From assembly GCA_020859995.1 (NCBI GenBank), contig JAJBVE010000057.1, positions 1 to 64,000 on the forward strand: a DNA stretch of 64,000 nucleotides, given 5' to 3'. This document shows, in pieces, positions 16,869 to 27,591 of this stretch. Position numbers and translations under genes: made by a program. Source of the stretch: Clostridiales bacterium. GTDB taxonomy: Bacteria; Bacillota; Clostridia; Lachnospirales; Lachnospiraceae. Each line of letters begins with the position of its first letter. Position 1 is the first letter of the stretch. Under the pieces are notes generated by a model that saw nothing but the letters and a program-made list of their open reading frames with translations, ran no database searches and was not told where the DNA came from.

Positions 16869-18458
16869 ATGGGCAGAGTTTTTAATGTAACCGGAGCCTG
16901 TAGCCCGGCCAGGCATTATATGGTAGATTTTGAACCAAGACTGGTACAGATAAAAAGTATGATTGCCGCTGGCGATTATTTTTCTATTAATCGGGCGAGA
17001 CAGTATGGAAAAACGACGACATTGCGTGCTCTGGCCGAGTATTTGAAGGATGAGTATGTAGTGATCAGCCTTGATTTTCAAAAAATGACAACGAAAGATT
17101 TTTCAAGCGAATCTAATTTTGTGAGGGGATTGGCCCGTGAAATAAATAAAGTTCTGAAGCGATTAAGCGCAGTACCGGATGAACCGGCCGATAGGCTGAG
17201 ACAGATGAGCCTGGACAGGGAAGACACCTTTGGCTTGACAGAGATTTTTGACTGCTTCAGTGATTGGTGCGGACTGTCCGACAAACCGATCGTTCTTTTG
17301 ATAGATGAGGTGGATACAGCGTCAAATAATCAGGTGTTTCTGGATTTTCTGGCATTGCTGAGAGCTTACTATCTGGACAGAGACGTAACGCCGACTTTTC
17401 AATCAGTGATACTGGCGGGACTTTATGATGTTCGCAATGTCAAAAGAAAAATACGCCCTGATGAAGAACACAAACAGAATAGTCCATGGAACATAGCTGC
17501 TGATTTCAATATAGAAATGGGCTTCTCTTCGGCGGAGATTGCTGGAATGCTTGGTGAATACGAAGCGGATTATCATACGGGCATGAATATTGGGAAAATG
17601 GCAGATTCGATTTATGCTTATACTTCGGGGTATCCCTATCTGGTTTCCCGTCTTTGCAAGTTTATGGATGAAAAGATCGCGGGCTCTGAGAACTATCCGG
17701 ATAAAAGCAGTGCATGGACGAATGGGGGATTTCAGGAAGCGGTAAAGCTGATTCTCAACGAAACAAACACGCTATATCAGTCCCTGATTGGAAAGGTAAG
17801 AGAGTATCCGGCACTGAAATCGGTTCTGTATGATTTGCTTTTTACCGGAAAACAGTCACAGTATAATGGTCTGAATGAATTTATAGAAATCGCGGCCATG
17901 TTTGGGTTTGTAAAAAATTCGGACGGATTTGTGGAAATTTCAAACCGGATTTTTGAAACGGTATTGTATAACTGGTTTATCTCTGAGGAAAGTATTAATA
18001 ATCAATTTTACAAGATCGGTGCTCAGGAGAAGAATAAGTTTATCACGGGCGGACATCTGAATGTACGGCTGGTACTGGAACGGTTTGTCATGAGCTTTCA
18101 TGATCTTTATGCAGAGCAGGATGATGAGTTTCTGGAAGATGTTGGACGACGATATTTTCTGCTGTATCTGAAGCCGATCATAAATGGGACAGGAAATTAT
18201 TATGTGGAAGCCAGGACCAGAAATCAGAAACGTACAGACTTGATTATCGATTATCGGGGAGAGCAATTTGTAATCGAGCTTAAAATCTGGCATGGAAATG
18301 CCTACAATCAGCGTGGAGAGAGCCAGCTTATGGAATATCTGGATTATTTTCATTTGAAAAAAGGGTATATGCTCAGTTTTAATTTTAATCAGAAAAAACA
18401 GATTGGTATAAAAGATATTTCTCTGGGCGAAAAAGTGTTGGTTGAGGCGGTTGTCTGA
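16869..18458 (+). CDS. AAA-ATPase-like protein with C-terminal PD-(D/E)XK nuclease-like domain
   Basis: FSINRARQYGKTTTLRALAEYL (Walker A-like), IVLLIDEVDTAS (Walker B), C-terminal RTDLIIDYRGEQFVIELKIWHG. Confidence 0.8.
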   Translation: MGRVFNVTGACSPARHYMVDFEPRLVQIKSMIAAGDYFSINRARQYGKTTTLRALAEYLKDEYVVISLDFQKMTTKDFSSESNFVRGLAREINKVLKRLSAVPDEPADRLRQMSLDREDTFGLTEIFDCFSDWCGLSDKPIVLLIDEVDTASNNQVFLDFLALLRAYYLDRDVTPTFQSVILAGLYDVRNVKRKIRPDEEHKQNSPWNIAADFNIEMGFSSAEIAGMLGEYEADYHTGMNIGKMADSIYAYTSGYPYLVSRLCKFMDEKIAGSENYPDKSSAWTNGGFQEAVKLILNETNTLYQSLIGKVREYPALKSVLYDLLFTGKQSQYNGLNEFIEIAAMFGFVKNSDGFVEISNRIFETVLYNWFISEESINNQFYKIGAQEKNKFITGGHLNVRLVLERFVMSFHDLYAEQDDEFLEDVGRRYFLLYLKPIINGTGNYYVEARTRNQKRTDLIIDYRGEQFVIELKIWHGNAYNQRGESQLMEYLDYFHLKKGYMLSFNFNQKKQIGIKDISLGEKVLVEAVV

Positions 18459-18554
18459 ATGTAAGGGAAATACGGAGTAAAACGAATGGATTCGATAAAA
18501 TACAGATATCGGAAAAGCGTGTGCGGAGTTACGATCCTCTGTGAGGTGATTCCG

Positions 18555-18875
18555 ATGGGAAAAGATTTTACAATCTGCGTATGGGATGACAGGGGCGGCC
18601 ATGTCGGGAGCGCAGTCATGTCAGTTGCCCGTCCGAGCCTTACCGGACATGGCACCAGCACGACGACCTCTGTGCTGAATCGTCCGGGTCACAAGGATGA
18701 GGAGGTGGCCCGACATCTGGCGGAGACGGTGGCGGCGTGCATGGACTGCGCGGTGGTCTGCACCTGCGGCATTCATCTGGACGGCATCACACCGGAGCAG
18801 ATCCGGGATATTCTAAAGGCGTGCAGGGAACTGGAGGAAGAGATTGTGGAGGATTTGCAAAAAGACCACATGTGA
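18555..18875 (+). CDS. Conserved hypothetical protein (possibly LpdD-like)
   Basis: MGKDFTICVWDDRGGHVGSAVMSVARPSLTGHGTSTTTSVLN...; RBS GTGAGGTGATTCCG; family assignment is from memory only. Confidence 0.55.
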   Translation: MGKDFTICVWDDRGGHVGSAVMSVARPSLTGHGTSTTTSVLNRPGHKDEEVARHLAETVAACMDCAVVCTCGIHLDGITPEQIRDILKACRELEEEIVEDLQKDHM

Positions 18876-18985
18876 GGAAACAAAGGCTGGCTCAGGTAAC
18901 ATTACGCAGGAACCGGGAACGGCACTTTTTGCCAGCTAAAAGGGCAGGAGTGATTTTTGACAGGATACATGACGATTTATGCGGG

Positions 18986-19016
18986 GCAGCAAAAATTCAG
19001 AAAAGGATTTTGCTGC
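18986..19016 (+). terminator. Intrinsic terminator
   Basis: GCAGCAAAA ... TTTTGCTGC followed by TCTTTT. Confidence 0.7.
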
Positions 19017-19210
19017 TCTTTTAAATTCCCGGACAGGATCACACCTTCGCAAAAATATACGGCACAATGTTAATTTTTTATTTATTCAGAATATGCTTGC
19101 GAACAGCACCAAAAATTGGTAGAATAAAAAAGATTTCGGGTTCGTGTATGCGCAGGCAATAAAATGACTTTTCGGTTATATCCAAAAAGGATGGACGCAG
19201 GGCGGATGAT

Positions 19211-19477
19211 ATGAAAAAATACAATGATTTCTTAAAAAATATTACGCTTCTCGGACAGTTTAGCTTTTCTCTGATCACGCCTTTGTTGCTTTGCCTGGGG
19301 GTCAGCTGGTGGCTGACGGCACGAGTGGGGCTGGGAGCGTGGATTTATATACCAGGGTTCTTTTTTGGCCTGGGCGGCAGCGGGACTTTTGCGTACAAGT
19401 TTTACCTGTCTGTGATAAAAAAGGATGAAACGGACAAAACTGGTAAAGGGAAAGTGTCATTTAATAAACACTCGTGA
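19211..19477 (+). CDS. AtpZ/AtpI-like small membrane protein
   Basis: Two predicted TM helices (LITPLLLCLGVSWWLTARVGLGAWIYIPGFFFGLGGSGTFAYKFY); first gene of the ATP synthase operon. Confidence 0.7.
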   Translation: MKKYNDFLKNITLLGQFSFSLITPLLLCLGVSWWLTARVGLGAWIYIPGFFFGLGGSGTFAYKFYLSVIKKDETDKTGKGKVSFNKHS

Positions 19478-19501
19478 AGATTTTACAGGAGGCGGACAGA
19501 T

Positions 19502-19921
19502 ATGGGCAAATTCATCGGCGAGGTTCAGCCGGCTGTAAAAAAAGAAACGCGCCGTGTGGCGATTATGACAGCCGCCGGGATTGTGATCATGTGGATATCA
19601 TTTGCGGTACTTCATGCAGCAATGCCGGATTCCGTTCCGTTTGACTATACGGTGATTTTAGGCGGATTGGCGGGCGGACTGATTGCCGTCCTTAATTTCT
19701 TTCTGATGGGTCTGATGGTTCAGAGCGCGGCTTCGGCCGCCGATGAGGATGCGGCCAGGACGAAAGTCCGCGCAAGCTACTCGCAGAGGCTGCTTCTGCA
19801 GATGCTTTGGGTGATTGCGGCGATTGTCGCCCCCTGCTTTCAGTTTGTGGCAGGGATCGTACCTCTGTTTCTCCCCAGTTTTGGTATTAAGCTGACTGGG
19901 ATTTTCAAAAAATCACAGTGA
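19502..19921 (+). CDS. atpI: ATP synthase subunit I-like membrane protein
   Basis: Four hydrophobic segments, FDYTVILGGLAGGLIAVLNFFLMGLMV; position directly upstream of atpB. Confidence 0.65.
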   Translation: MGKFIGEVQPAVKKETRRVAIMTAAGIVIMWISFAVLHAAMPDSVPFDYTVILGGLAGGLIAVLNFFLMGLMVQSAASAADEDAARTKVRASYSQRLLLQMLWVIAAIVAPCFQFVAGIVPLFLPSFGIKLTGIFKKSQ

Positions 19922-20051
19922 ACGCGGCTGAGTCACGGATTTTCATATCTTATATGTAAAGGAACAGCCGGGATTGCTTCATCGGAGATTTTAGATGAAA
20001 CTGTTCGGAGCTGTCGAATGAATTTCAGCCGGTAAGGAGGTGGAGAGCGTT

Positions 20052-20810
20052 ATGGAAGTTGATATTTCAGGAGCCAGAGTCTTTTTTACCATCCACACGA
20101 ATATTCCCGTTCTGGGAGATCTGCAGATCAGTGAGACGCTTGTGGTGAGCTGGCTGGTCATGATCCTGATCACGGGATTATGTATCTGGCTGACCCATGA
20201 CCTGAAGGTGGAGAATATTTCGAAACGACAGGCGGTTGCGGAGATGCTCGTGGAGACGGCGAACAAATTCGTGATTGGCAATATGGGTGAGGCCTTCCGC
20301 TACCTGATCCCATTTGTGGCAGCACTGTTTTCGACCAGTCTGGTATCCAATCTGATCAGCCTGGTAGGGCTTCGGAGCCCGACAGCCGATCTTTCTACGG
20401 AAGCTGCCTGGGCGGTGGTCGTATTTGTTATGATCACCTGGCAGAAGATCAAGACGGGCGGCATAGGCGGGTATTTCAAAGGATTTACGCAGCCGATTGC
20501 GATACTGACTCCTTTCAATATCCTGTCGGAGATCGCGACTCCGATCAGTATGGCCTGCCGTCATTTCGGCAATATTCTGTCGGGCATCGTGATCAATTCG
20601 CTGATTTACGCGGCCCTGGCGGTGGCGAGCAGCGCACTGCTCGGACTGATTCCGGGTCTGGTGGGCGATATACTGGCTCAGATCCCGATACTGGATGTCG
20701 GAATACCGGCCATTCTTTCTGTTTACTTTGACTGGTTTACCGGCGTCATGCAGGCTTATATTTTCTGCATGTTGACAACCCTTTACATCGCGAATGCGGC
20801 GGAGGGCTAA
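20052..20810 (+). CDS. atpB: F1Fo ATP synthase subunit a
   Basis: SMACRHFGNILSGIVINSLIY (conserved Arg helix), FDWFTGVMQAYIFCMLTTLYI. Confidence 0.92.
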   Translation: MEVDISGARVFFTIHTNIPVLGDLQISETLVVSWLVMILITGLCIWLTHDLKVENISKRQAVAEMLVETANKFVIGNMGEAFRYLIPFVAALFSTSLVSNLISLVGLRSPTADLSTEAAWAVVVFVMITWQKIKTGGIGGYFKGFTQPIAILTPFNILSEIATPISMACRHFGNILSGIVINSLIYAALAVASSALLGLIPGLVGDILAQIPILDVGIPAILSVYFDWFTGVMQAYIFCMLTTLYIANAAEG

Positions 20811-20999
20811 CGGGGGCGGCAGCCAATGGGCAGTGAGCAATGGTTAGCGGTCATTCCCGGATGGCTGGCAGACGGAAGATCGGAAGCAGCAGCTGGCGTG
20901 GCTGACAGTGAATCAAAAAAGGTAATAATAACTAAGAAGTATAAACTTAAAACAAAAAACCAAACAAAAAATGACTTTTGACAGTTGTCTGAGCGTTAA

Positions 21000-21323
<324 letters not shown>

Positions 21324-21363
21324 AAATCGTAAATAAAGCCAGTGAGAACAGGAGGTATCTGAC

Positions 21364-21867
21364 ATGGAAGTACAGAATTTAGTCAGCCTCATACCGTGGA
21401 CTTTCGTAGCGCAGATTTGCAACCTTTTTATCCAGATGTATCTGATCAAACGTTTTCTGTTTAAGCCGATCAACGCGATCCTTGAGAAGCGCAAAGCGGC
21501 TGCGGACGCCGAAATCCAGGAAGCCACAAAGGCAAAGGAAGAGGCGCTGGCCATGAAGGCGGATTACGAACAGAACATGCTGGAAGCGAAGACAAAGGCG
21601 AATGACATCCTGACCACCGCGCAGAAGACCGCGACCGTGCAGAGTGAAGAAATTCTCCGTGAGGCTTCGCAGCAGGCTGCTTCGATTAAGGCGAAAGCGG
21701 AAAGTGATATCGCCCAGGAGAAGCGGAAAGCGGTCAATGAGATCAAGGATGAGATCGGAAGCATGGCTGTGGAGATCGCCGGCAAGGTGATTGAGCGTGA
21801 GATCAGTGAGGATGACCACGCGAAGCTGATTGATGAATTTATAGCGAATGTAGGTGAGAGCGCATGA
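21364..21867 (+). CDS. atpF: F1Fo ATP synthase subunit b
   Basis: N-terminal TM followed by charged coiled coil; FLFKPINAILEKRKAAADAEIQEATKAKEEA. Confidence 0.93.
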   Translation: MEVQNLVSLIPWTFVAQICNLFIQMYLIKRFLFKPINAILEKRKAAADAEIQEATKAKEEALAMKADYEQNMLEAKTKANDILTTAQKTATVQSEEILREASQQAASIKAKAESDIAQEKRKAVNEIKDEIGSMAVEIAGKVIEREISEDDHAKLIDEFIANVGESA

Positions 21868-22403
21868 CACAGACTGCCAGAGTATATGGCGGCAGCCTGT
21901 ATGAGCTTGCCGCCGAGGAGACGCTTACCGATACGATCCGTGAGCAGATGATGGCGGTGCTGGATCTGTTCCGGGAGAATCCGGATTATCTGGCGCTGCT
22001 CTGCGAGCCTTCGGTTGCGAAGGATGAGCGTATTGGTCTGATTGAGACTGCGTTTGGAGAGCAGGCCGAGCGGTATCTGGTAAGCTTTTTGAAGCTGCTG
22101 TGTGAAAAAGGGATCCTGCGGGAATACGCAGGGTGCTGTGAGGAGTTTGCACGGCGGTACAATGTGGACCATAACATTGCCGAGGCTGTGGTTACCAGCG
22201 CGGTGGCGCTCACCGACACACAGGCGGCGGCTTTGAAGGAAAAGCTGGAAAAGCAGAGTGGAAAGACGATTGTGCTGACACAGAAGATCGACCCGTCTGT
22301 CGTAGCGGGGCTGCGGGTCGAGATCGAGGGGAAACAGCTCGACGGTACCGTCCAGGGCCGCGTCCATGGCATTTCCAGAAGGTTAGCTGATGTTGTGATG
22401 TGA
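21864..22403 (+). CDS. atpH: F1Fo ATP synthase subunit delta
   Basis: RVYGGSLYELAAEE...IDPSVVAGLRVEIEGKQLDGTVQGRVHGISRRL; overlaps atpF. Confidence 0.92.
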   Translation: MTQTARVYGGSLYELAAEETLTDTIREQMMAVLDLFRENPDYLALLCEPSVAKDERIGLIETAFGEQAERYLVSFLKLLCEKGILREYAGCCEEFARRYNVDHNIAEAVVTSAVALTDTQAAALKEKLEKQSGKTIVLTQKIDPSVVAGLRVEIEGKQLDGTVQGRVHGISRRLADVVM

Positions 22404-22537
22404 TCATACAGAAGTTCAAAGCTCAGGAGGGAACGTCTGCGTTCCAGTTCGGGATATTTGAGCCCGTGTATTAAAAGTAAAATATAATACATGTATGATC
22501 AGTGAAGTCTACGGATGCACACGGACGCATGAGGAAT

Positions 22538-22590
22538 GGCTGCTTCGCAGCCTTGCGTCCGGCGCAAAGTAAAACGACTTACGTCGTTTA
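22538..22590. repeat. String of three compact hairpins immediately upstream of atpA
   Basis: GGCTGC-ttc-GCAGCC; TTGCG-tccgg-CGCAA; TAAAACGAC-ttac-GTCGTTTA. Confidence 0.8.
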
Positions 22591-22616
22591 CTATAATAAT
22601 AAGGATGGATAAGACC

Positions 22617-24146
22617 ATGCAATTAAAACCTGAAGAAATTACAAAGGTCATCCGCAGCCAGATCAAATATTACGAGAACGCGATCCATCAGGACGAGACA
22701 GGCACCGTTTTGCTGGTGGGCGACGGGATTGCCCGGGCCAGCGGTCTCGCAAAATGTATGGCCGGAGAATTGCTGGAGTTTGAGGACGGCAGCTTCGGCA
22801 TGGCGCAGAACCTCGAGGAGAACAGTGTCTCGATTGTTCTGTTTGGTTCCGGCGAGAAGATCCAGGAGGGACAGACCGTAAAACGTACCGGCAAGGTGGT
22901 ATCTGTGCCGGTAGGAGAGGCGATGATCGGACGGGTCGTCAACGCACTTGGGCAGCCGATCGATGGCGCAGGCCCGATCACGGCCAAAGAGTACCGCGCG
23001 ATTGAAAATCAGGCTCCCGGCATCTGTGACCGTCAGCCGGTATCAGAGCCGCTGCAGACCGGTATCAAGGCGATTGACTCCATGATTCCGATCGGGCGCG
23101 GTCAGCGTGAGCTGATCATCGGCGACCGTCAGACCGGTAAGACGACGATCGCGACGGATACGATTATCAACCAGAAGGGGAAAGATGTCATCTGTATTTA
23201 TGTGGCAATTGGCCAGAAGCGTTCGACCGTAGCCTCATTGGCGGAGAATCTTTCCAGAAACGGAGCGATGGATTACACCATTATTGTGGCGGCGACCGCA
23301 TCTGAGGCCAGCCCGCTGCAGTACATTGCACCCTATTCGGGATGTGCGATGGGTGAATATTTTATGCAGCAGGGGAAACACGTGCTGATCATTTATGATG
23401 ACTTGAGCAAGCATGCGGTGGCATACCGTGCACTCTCTCTGCTGATCCGCAGACCGCCCGGCCGTGAGGCATATCCTGGCGACGTGTTCTATCTGCATTC
23501 CAGACTGCTGGAGCGTGCGGCAAAGATGGACGACGCCCATGGCGGCGGTTCTCTGACTGCGCTGCCGATTATTGAGACGCAGGCGGGCGATGTTTCCGCT
23601 TACATTCCGACAAATGTGATTTCCATCACTGACGGGCAGATTTTCCTGGAGACAGAGCTGTTCCATTCCGGCGTTATGCCGGCGGTGAACCCGGGTATTT
23701 CGGTCTCCCGAGTCGGCGGCAATGCGCAGATCAAGGCCATGAAAAAGGTAGCCGGTACGCTGAAGCTGATTTATTCTCAGTACCGTGAGCTGCAGAGCTT
23801 TGCGCAGTTCGGCTCCGACCTGGACGCAGATACCAAGTCCCGTCTGGATCAGGGCGCGCGTATTGTGGAGATCCTCAAACAAAACCAGAATTCTCCGATT
23901 CCTGTAGAAAAGCAGGTGGCGATCATTTACGCAGTGACAAAAGGATACCTGACGAAGGTCGAGACCGGAGATGTCCGCGCATATGAGGCCGGTCTGTATC
24001 CGTTCCTGGATGGAAACGCGCAGGGAGCTGCAGCCATGCAGGCGATTCGTGAGACGGGCAAGATGGAGCCGGATATGGAAGAAAACCTGAAGCAGGCACT
24101 GCAGGATTATACGGATCAGTTCCTTGCCACAAAACCAGGGAAATAA
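22617..24146 (+). CDS. atpA: F1Fo ATP synthase subunit alpha
   Basis: [38 protein letters not shown]...[23 protein letters not shown]. Confidence 0.97.
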   Translation: MQLKPEEITKVIRSQIKYYENAIHQDETGTVLLVGDGIARASGLAKCMAGELLEFEDGSFGMAQNLEENSVSIVLFGSGEKIQEGQTVKRTGKVVSVPVGEAMIGRVVNALGQPIDGAGPITAKEYRAIENQAPGICDRQPVSEPLQTGIKAIDSMIPIGRGQRELIIGDRQTGKTTIATDTIINQKGKDVICIYVAIGQKRSTVASLAENLSRNGAMDYTIIVAATASEASPLQYIAPYSGCAMGEYFMQQGKHVLIIYDDLSKHAVAYRALSLLIRRPPGREAYPGDVFYLHSRLLERAAKMDDAHGGGSLTALPIIETQAGDVSAYIPTNVISITDGQIFLETELFHSGVMPAVNPGISVSRVGGNAQIKAMKKVAGTLKLIYSQYRELQSFAQFGSDLDADTKSRLDQGARIVEILKQNQNSPIPVEKQVAIIYAVTKGYLTKVETGDVRAYEAGLYPFLDGNAQGAAAMQAIRETGKMEPDMEENLKQALQDYTDQFLATKPGK

Positions 24147-24168
24147 CAGATAGAGAGGGAGGAAAAGA

Positions 24169-25119
24169 ATGGCTGCAAACATGAAAGCGGTAAAGCTGCG
24201 GATCAAAAGTGTTGAAAGCACGATGCAGATTACCAAAGCAATGGAGCTTGTGGCATCCTCCAAGCTGCGCAGGGCAAAGGAACGTTCCGATCAGTGCCGT
24301 CCTTATTTTCGGGAGCTTCATCAGACGCTCGTCGATATTGCGGAGGGAAATACGGATTTTTCTTCCGTGTACGCGAAGCCTTCTGCCAATGAGAGGTGCT
24401 GTTATGTCGTGATTGCGGGAGACAGAGGACTTGCGGGCGGATACAATTCCAATATTTTTAAGAAGCTGGAAGCAGCTGCACAGTCGGCAGACAGTACAGA
24501 GACGACCGCTCCTGAGAGCAATTATGTGGTGCTTCCGATCGGAAAAAAGGCGGTAGAATATTTTCAGCGCAGGCACGTGGAAATTCTGACAGAGGATTTC
24601 GTGACAGTTGCAGATATTTCCGTGGCGGACTGTTTTGAGATTGCCCGGCTTTTGTGCCGGCAGTACCGGGAAGGCCGGTTCGGACATATAGAGCTTTGCT
24701 ATACGGAGTTTGTGTCCATGCTGTCGCAGCGTCCTGAGATTTATCCGATGCTCCCGCTTACGGATCTGGAAAGACCGATGGAAACCGGCGCGGACGCAGA
24801 GCCAAAGGATGGAGCCAGCCAGGGGATGGATTCTGTCGGAGAGCGAAAGAAATCTGTCCGTGATTTGATTTTATATGAGCCGGACAGCTCAGAGGTTTTT
24901 GACGCGATTGTTCCGGAGTATCTGGGCGGATTTATCTACGGAGGAGTCTGTGATGCGCTCGCCAGTGAGCTGGCGGCGCGGCGGAACGCGATGGAAGCGG
25001 CGACGAGCAACGCGGAAGAAATGATCGAGAAGCTGAATCTGAGCTACAACCGTGCGCGTCAGAGCAGCATCACAACGGAGATTACCGAGATTGTCGCGGG
25101 CGCGGAGGGCGTCGGATGA
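24169..25119 (+). CDS. atpG: F1Fo ATP synthase subunit gamma
   Basis: KLRIKSVESTMQITKAMELVASSKLRRA...VIAGDRGLAGGYNSNIFK...ASELAARRNAMEAATSNAEEMIEKLNLSYNRARQSSITTEITEIVAGAE. Confidence 0.96.
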   Translation: MAANMKAVKLRIKSVESTMQITKAMELVASSKLRRAKERSDQCRPYFRELHQTLVDIAEGNTDFSSVYAKPSANERCCYVVIAGDRGLAGGYNSNIFKKLEAAAQSADSTETTAPESNYVVLPIGKKAVEYFQRRHVEILTEDFVTVADISVADCFEIARLLCRQYREGRFGHIELCYTEFVSMLSQRPEIYPMLPLTDLERPMETGADAEPKDGASQGMDSVGERKKSVRDLILYEPDSSEVFDAIVPEYLGGFIYGGVCDALASELAARRNAMEAATSNAEEMIEKLNLSYNRARQSSITTEITEIVAGAEGVG

Positions 25120-25193
25120 CAGCTAGAGCGTAAATCCAATTGCACAGTCTGTGCCCGTGCTTTGCTTCACGGATTTGTACAGATGTGGGATTC

Positions 25194-26758
<1,565 letters not shown>

Positions 26759-26900
26759 GATACTGTATCCGGGCCGCCAATCCAGGATATTATAGCGAAG
26801 TGTGGAATATGGCCGTGTCCGTATATGACTTTTGCGGAACGCGGGAATTGTACTGGATAAACAGCGGCACAGTATGTGAAGGAAAGGAGACAGACGTCTT

Positions 26901-27302
26901 ATGAGTAGTTTTCCCTTAAGAATCGGAACGCCGGACGGCCTGCTCTTTGAGGGTAATGCCGAGCGCATCGTGTGCAGGACGATCACCGGTGACCTGGCGA
27001 TCCTCGCGGGTCACTGCAACTACTGTACGGCGATCGGCATGGGCGAAGCGCACGTCGTATTAGAGGACGGTACCACGCGGTATGCTGCCTGCATCGGCGG
27101 GATGCTCTCCGTCATGAATGGTACCTGCCGTGTCCTCGCTACCACCTGGGAGTGGAAGGAAGACATCGACAAGAACCGCGCCGAGGCCGCGAAAAAACGT
27201 GCCGAGGAGCGTCTCGCAAGGCAGGGTCTGACCGATCAGGAATATGCCAACGCTACTGCGAAGCTGCAACGGGCGCTGGTGAGACTGAGTGTGAAGCAAT
27301 AG
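26901..27302 (+). CDS. atpC: F1Fo ATP synthase subunit epsilon
   Basis: FPLRIGTPDGLLFEGNAERIVCRTITGDLAILAGHCNYCTAIGMGEAHV; last operon gene. Confidence 0.92.
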   Translation: MSSFPLRIGTPDGLLFEGNAERIVCRTITGDLAILAGHCNYCTAIGMGEAHVVLEDGTTRYAACIGGMLSVMNGTCRVLATTWEWKEDIDKNRAEAAKKRAEERLARQGLTDQEYANATAKLQRALVRLSVKQ

Positions 27303-27326
27303 ATATTAGCGAATAAAAGAATAAGA

Positions 27327-27355
27327 GTAACTGTGAACGTATTGAACAGTTATGA
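27327..27355 (+). repeat. 29-nt palindromic dispersed element, copy 1
   Basis: GTAACTGTGAACGTATTGAACAGTTATGA. Confidence 0.75.
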
Positions 27356-27376
27356 ACAAGAAATGAAGAACAAAAG

Positions 27377-27417
27377 AATCGGATATGGGATATTTTAGTC
27401 CCCTATCCGATTTTTTT
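27377..27417 (+). terminator. Intrinsic terminator of the atp operon
   Basis: AATCGGATATGGGA-tattttag-TCCCcTATCCGATT-TTTTT. Confidence 0.9.
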
Positions 27418-27453
27418 GAAATAGCATTTGCAAATTTGGTAACTCTGGAGTAT

Positions 27454-27567
27454 ATTACTCGTAAGTATACAATTTTACAGAGAGACCGACGGGAAGATCA
27501 CAGCAAGTATTACAGGAAATGACAGAATGATTCGTAACTGTTCAGTGGCTTCCCGGTTACGAGTAAT
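27454..27567. repeat. 114-bp segment bounded by a perfect 11-bp inverted repeat, containing palindromic element copy 2
   Basis: ATTACTCGTAA (27454-27464) / TTACGAGTAAT (27557-27567); TCGTAACTGTTCAGTGGCTTCCCGGTTAC at 27532-27560. Confidence 0.75.
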
Positions 27568-27591
27568 CTTGCTTTGCGGAGGGATATAGAT

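Noticed and set aside
23235-24263. 342-aa minus-strand ORF opposite atpA
   Set aside because: Shadow ORF over a highly conserved atpA coding region.
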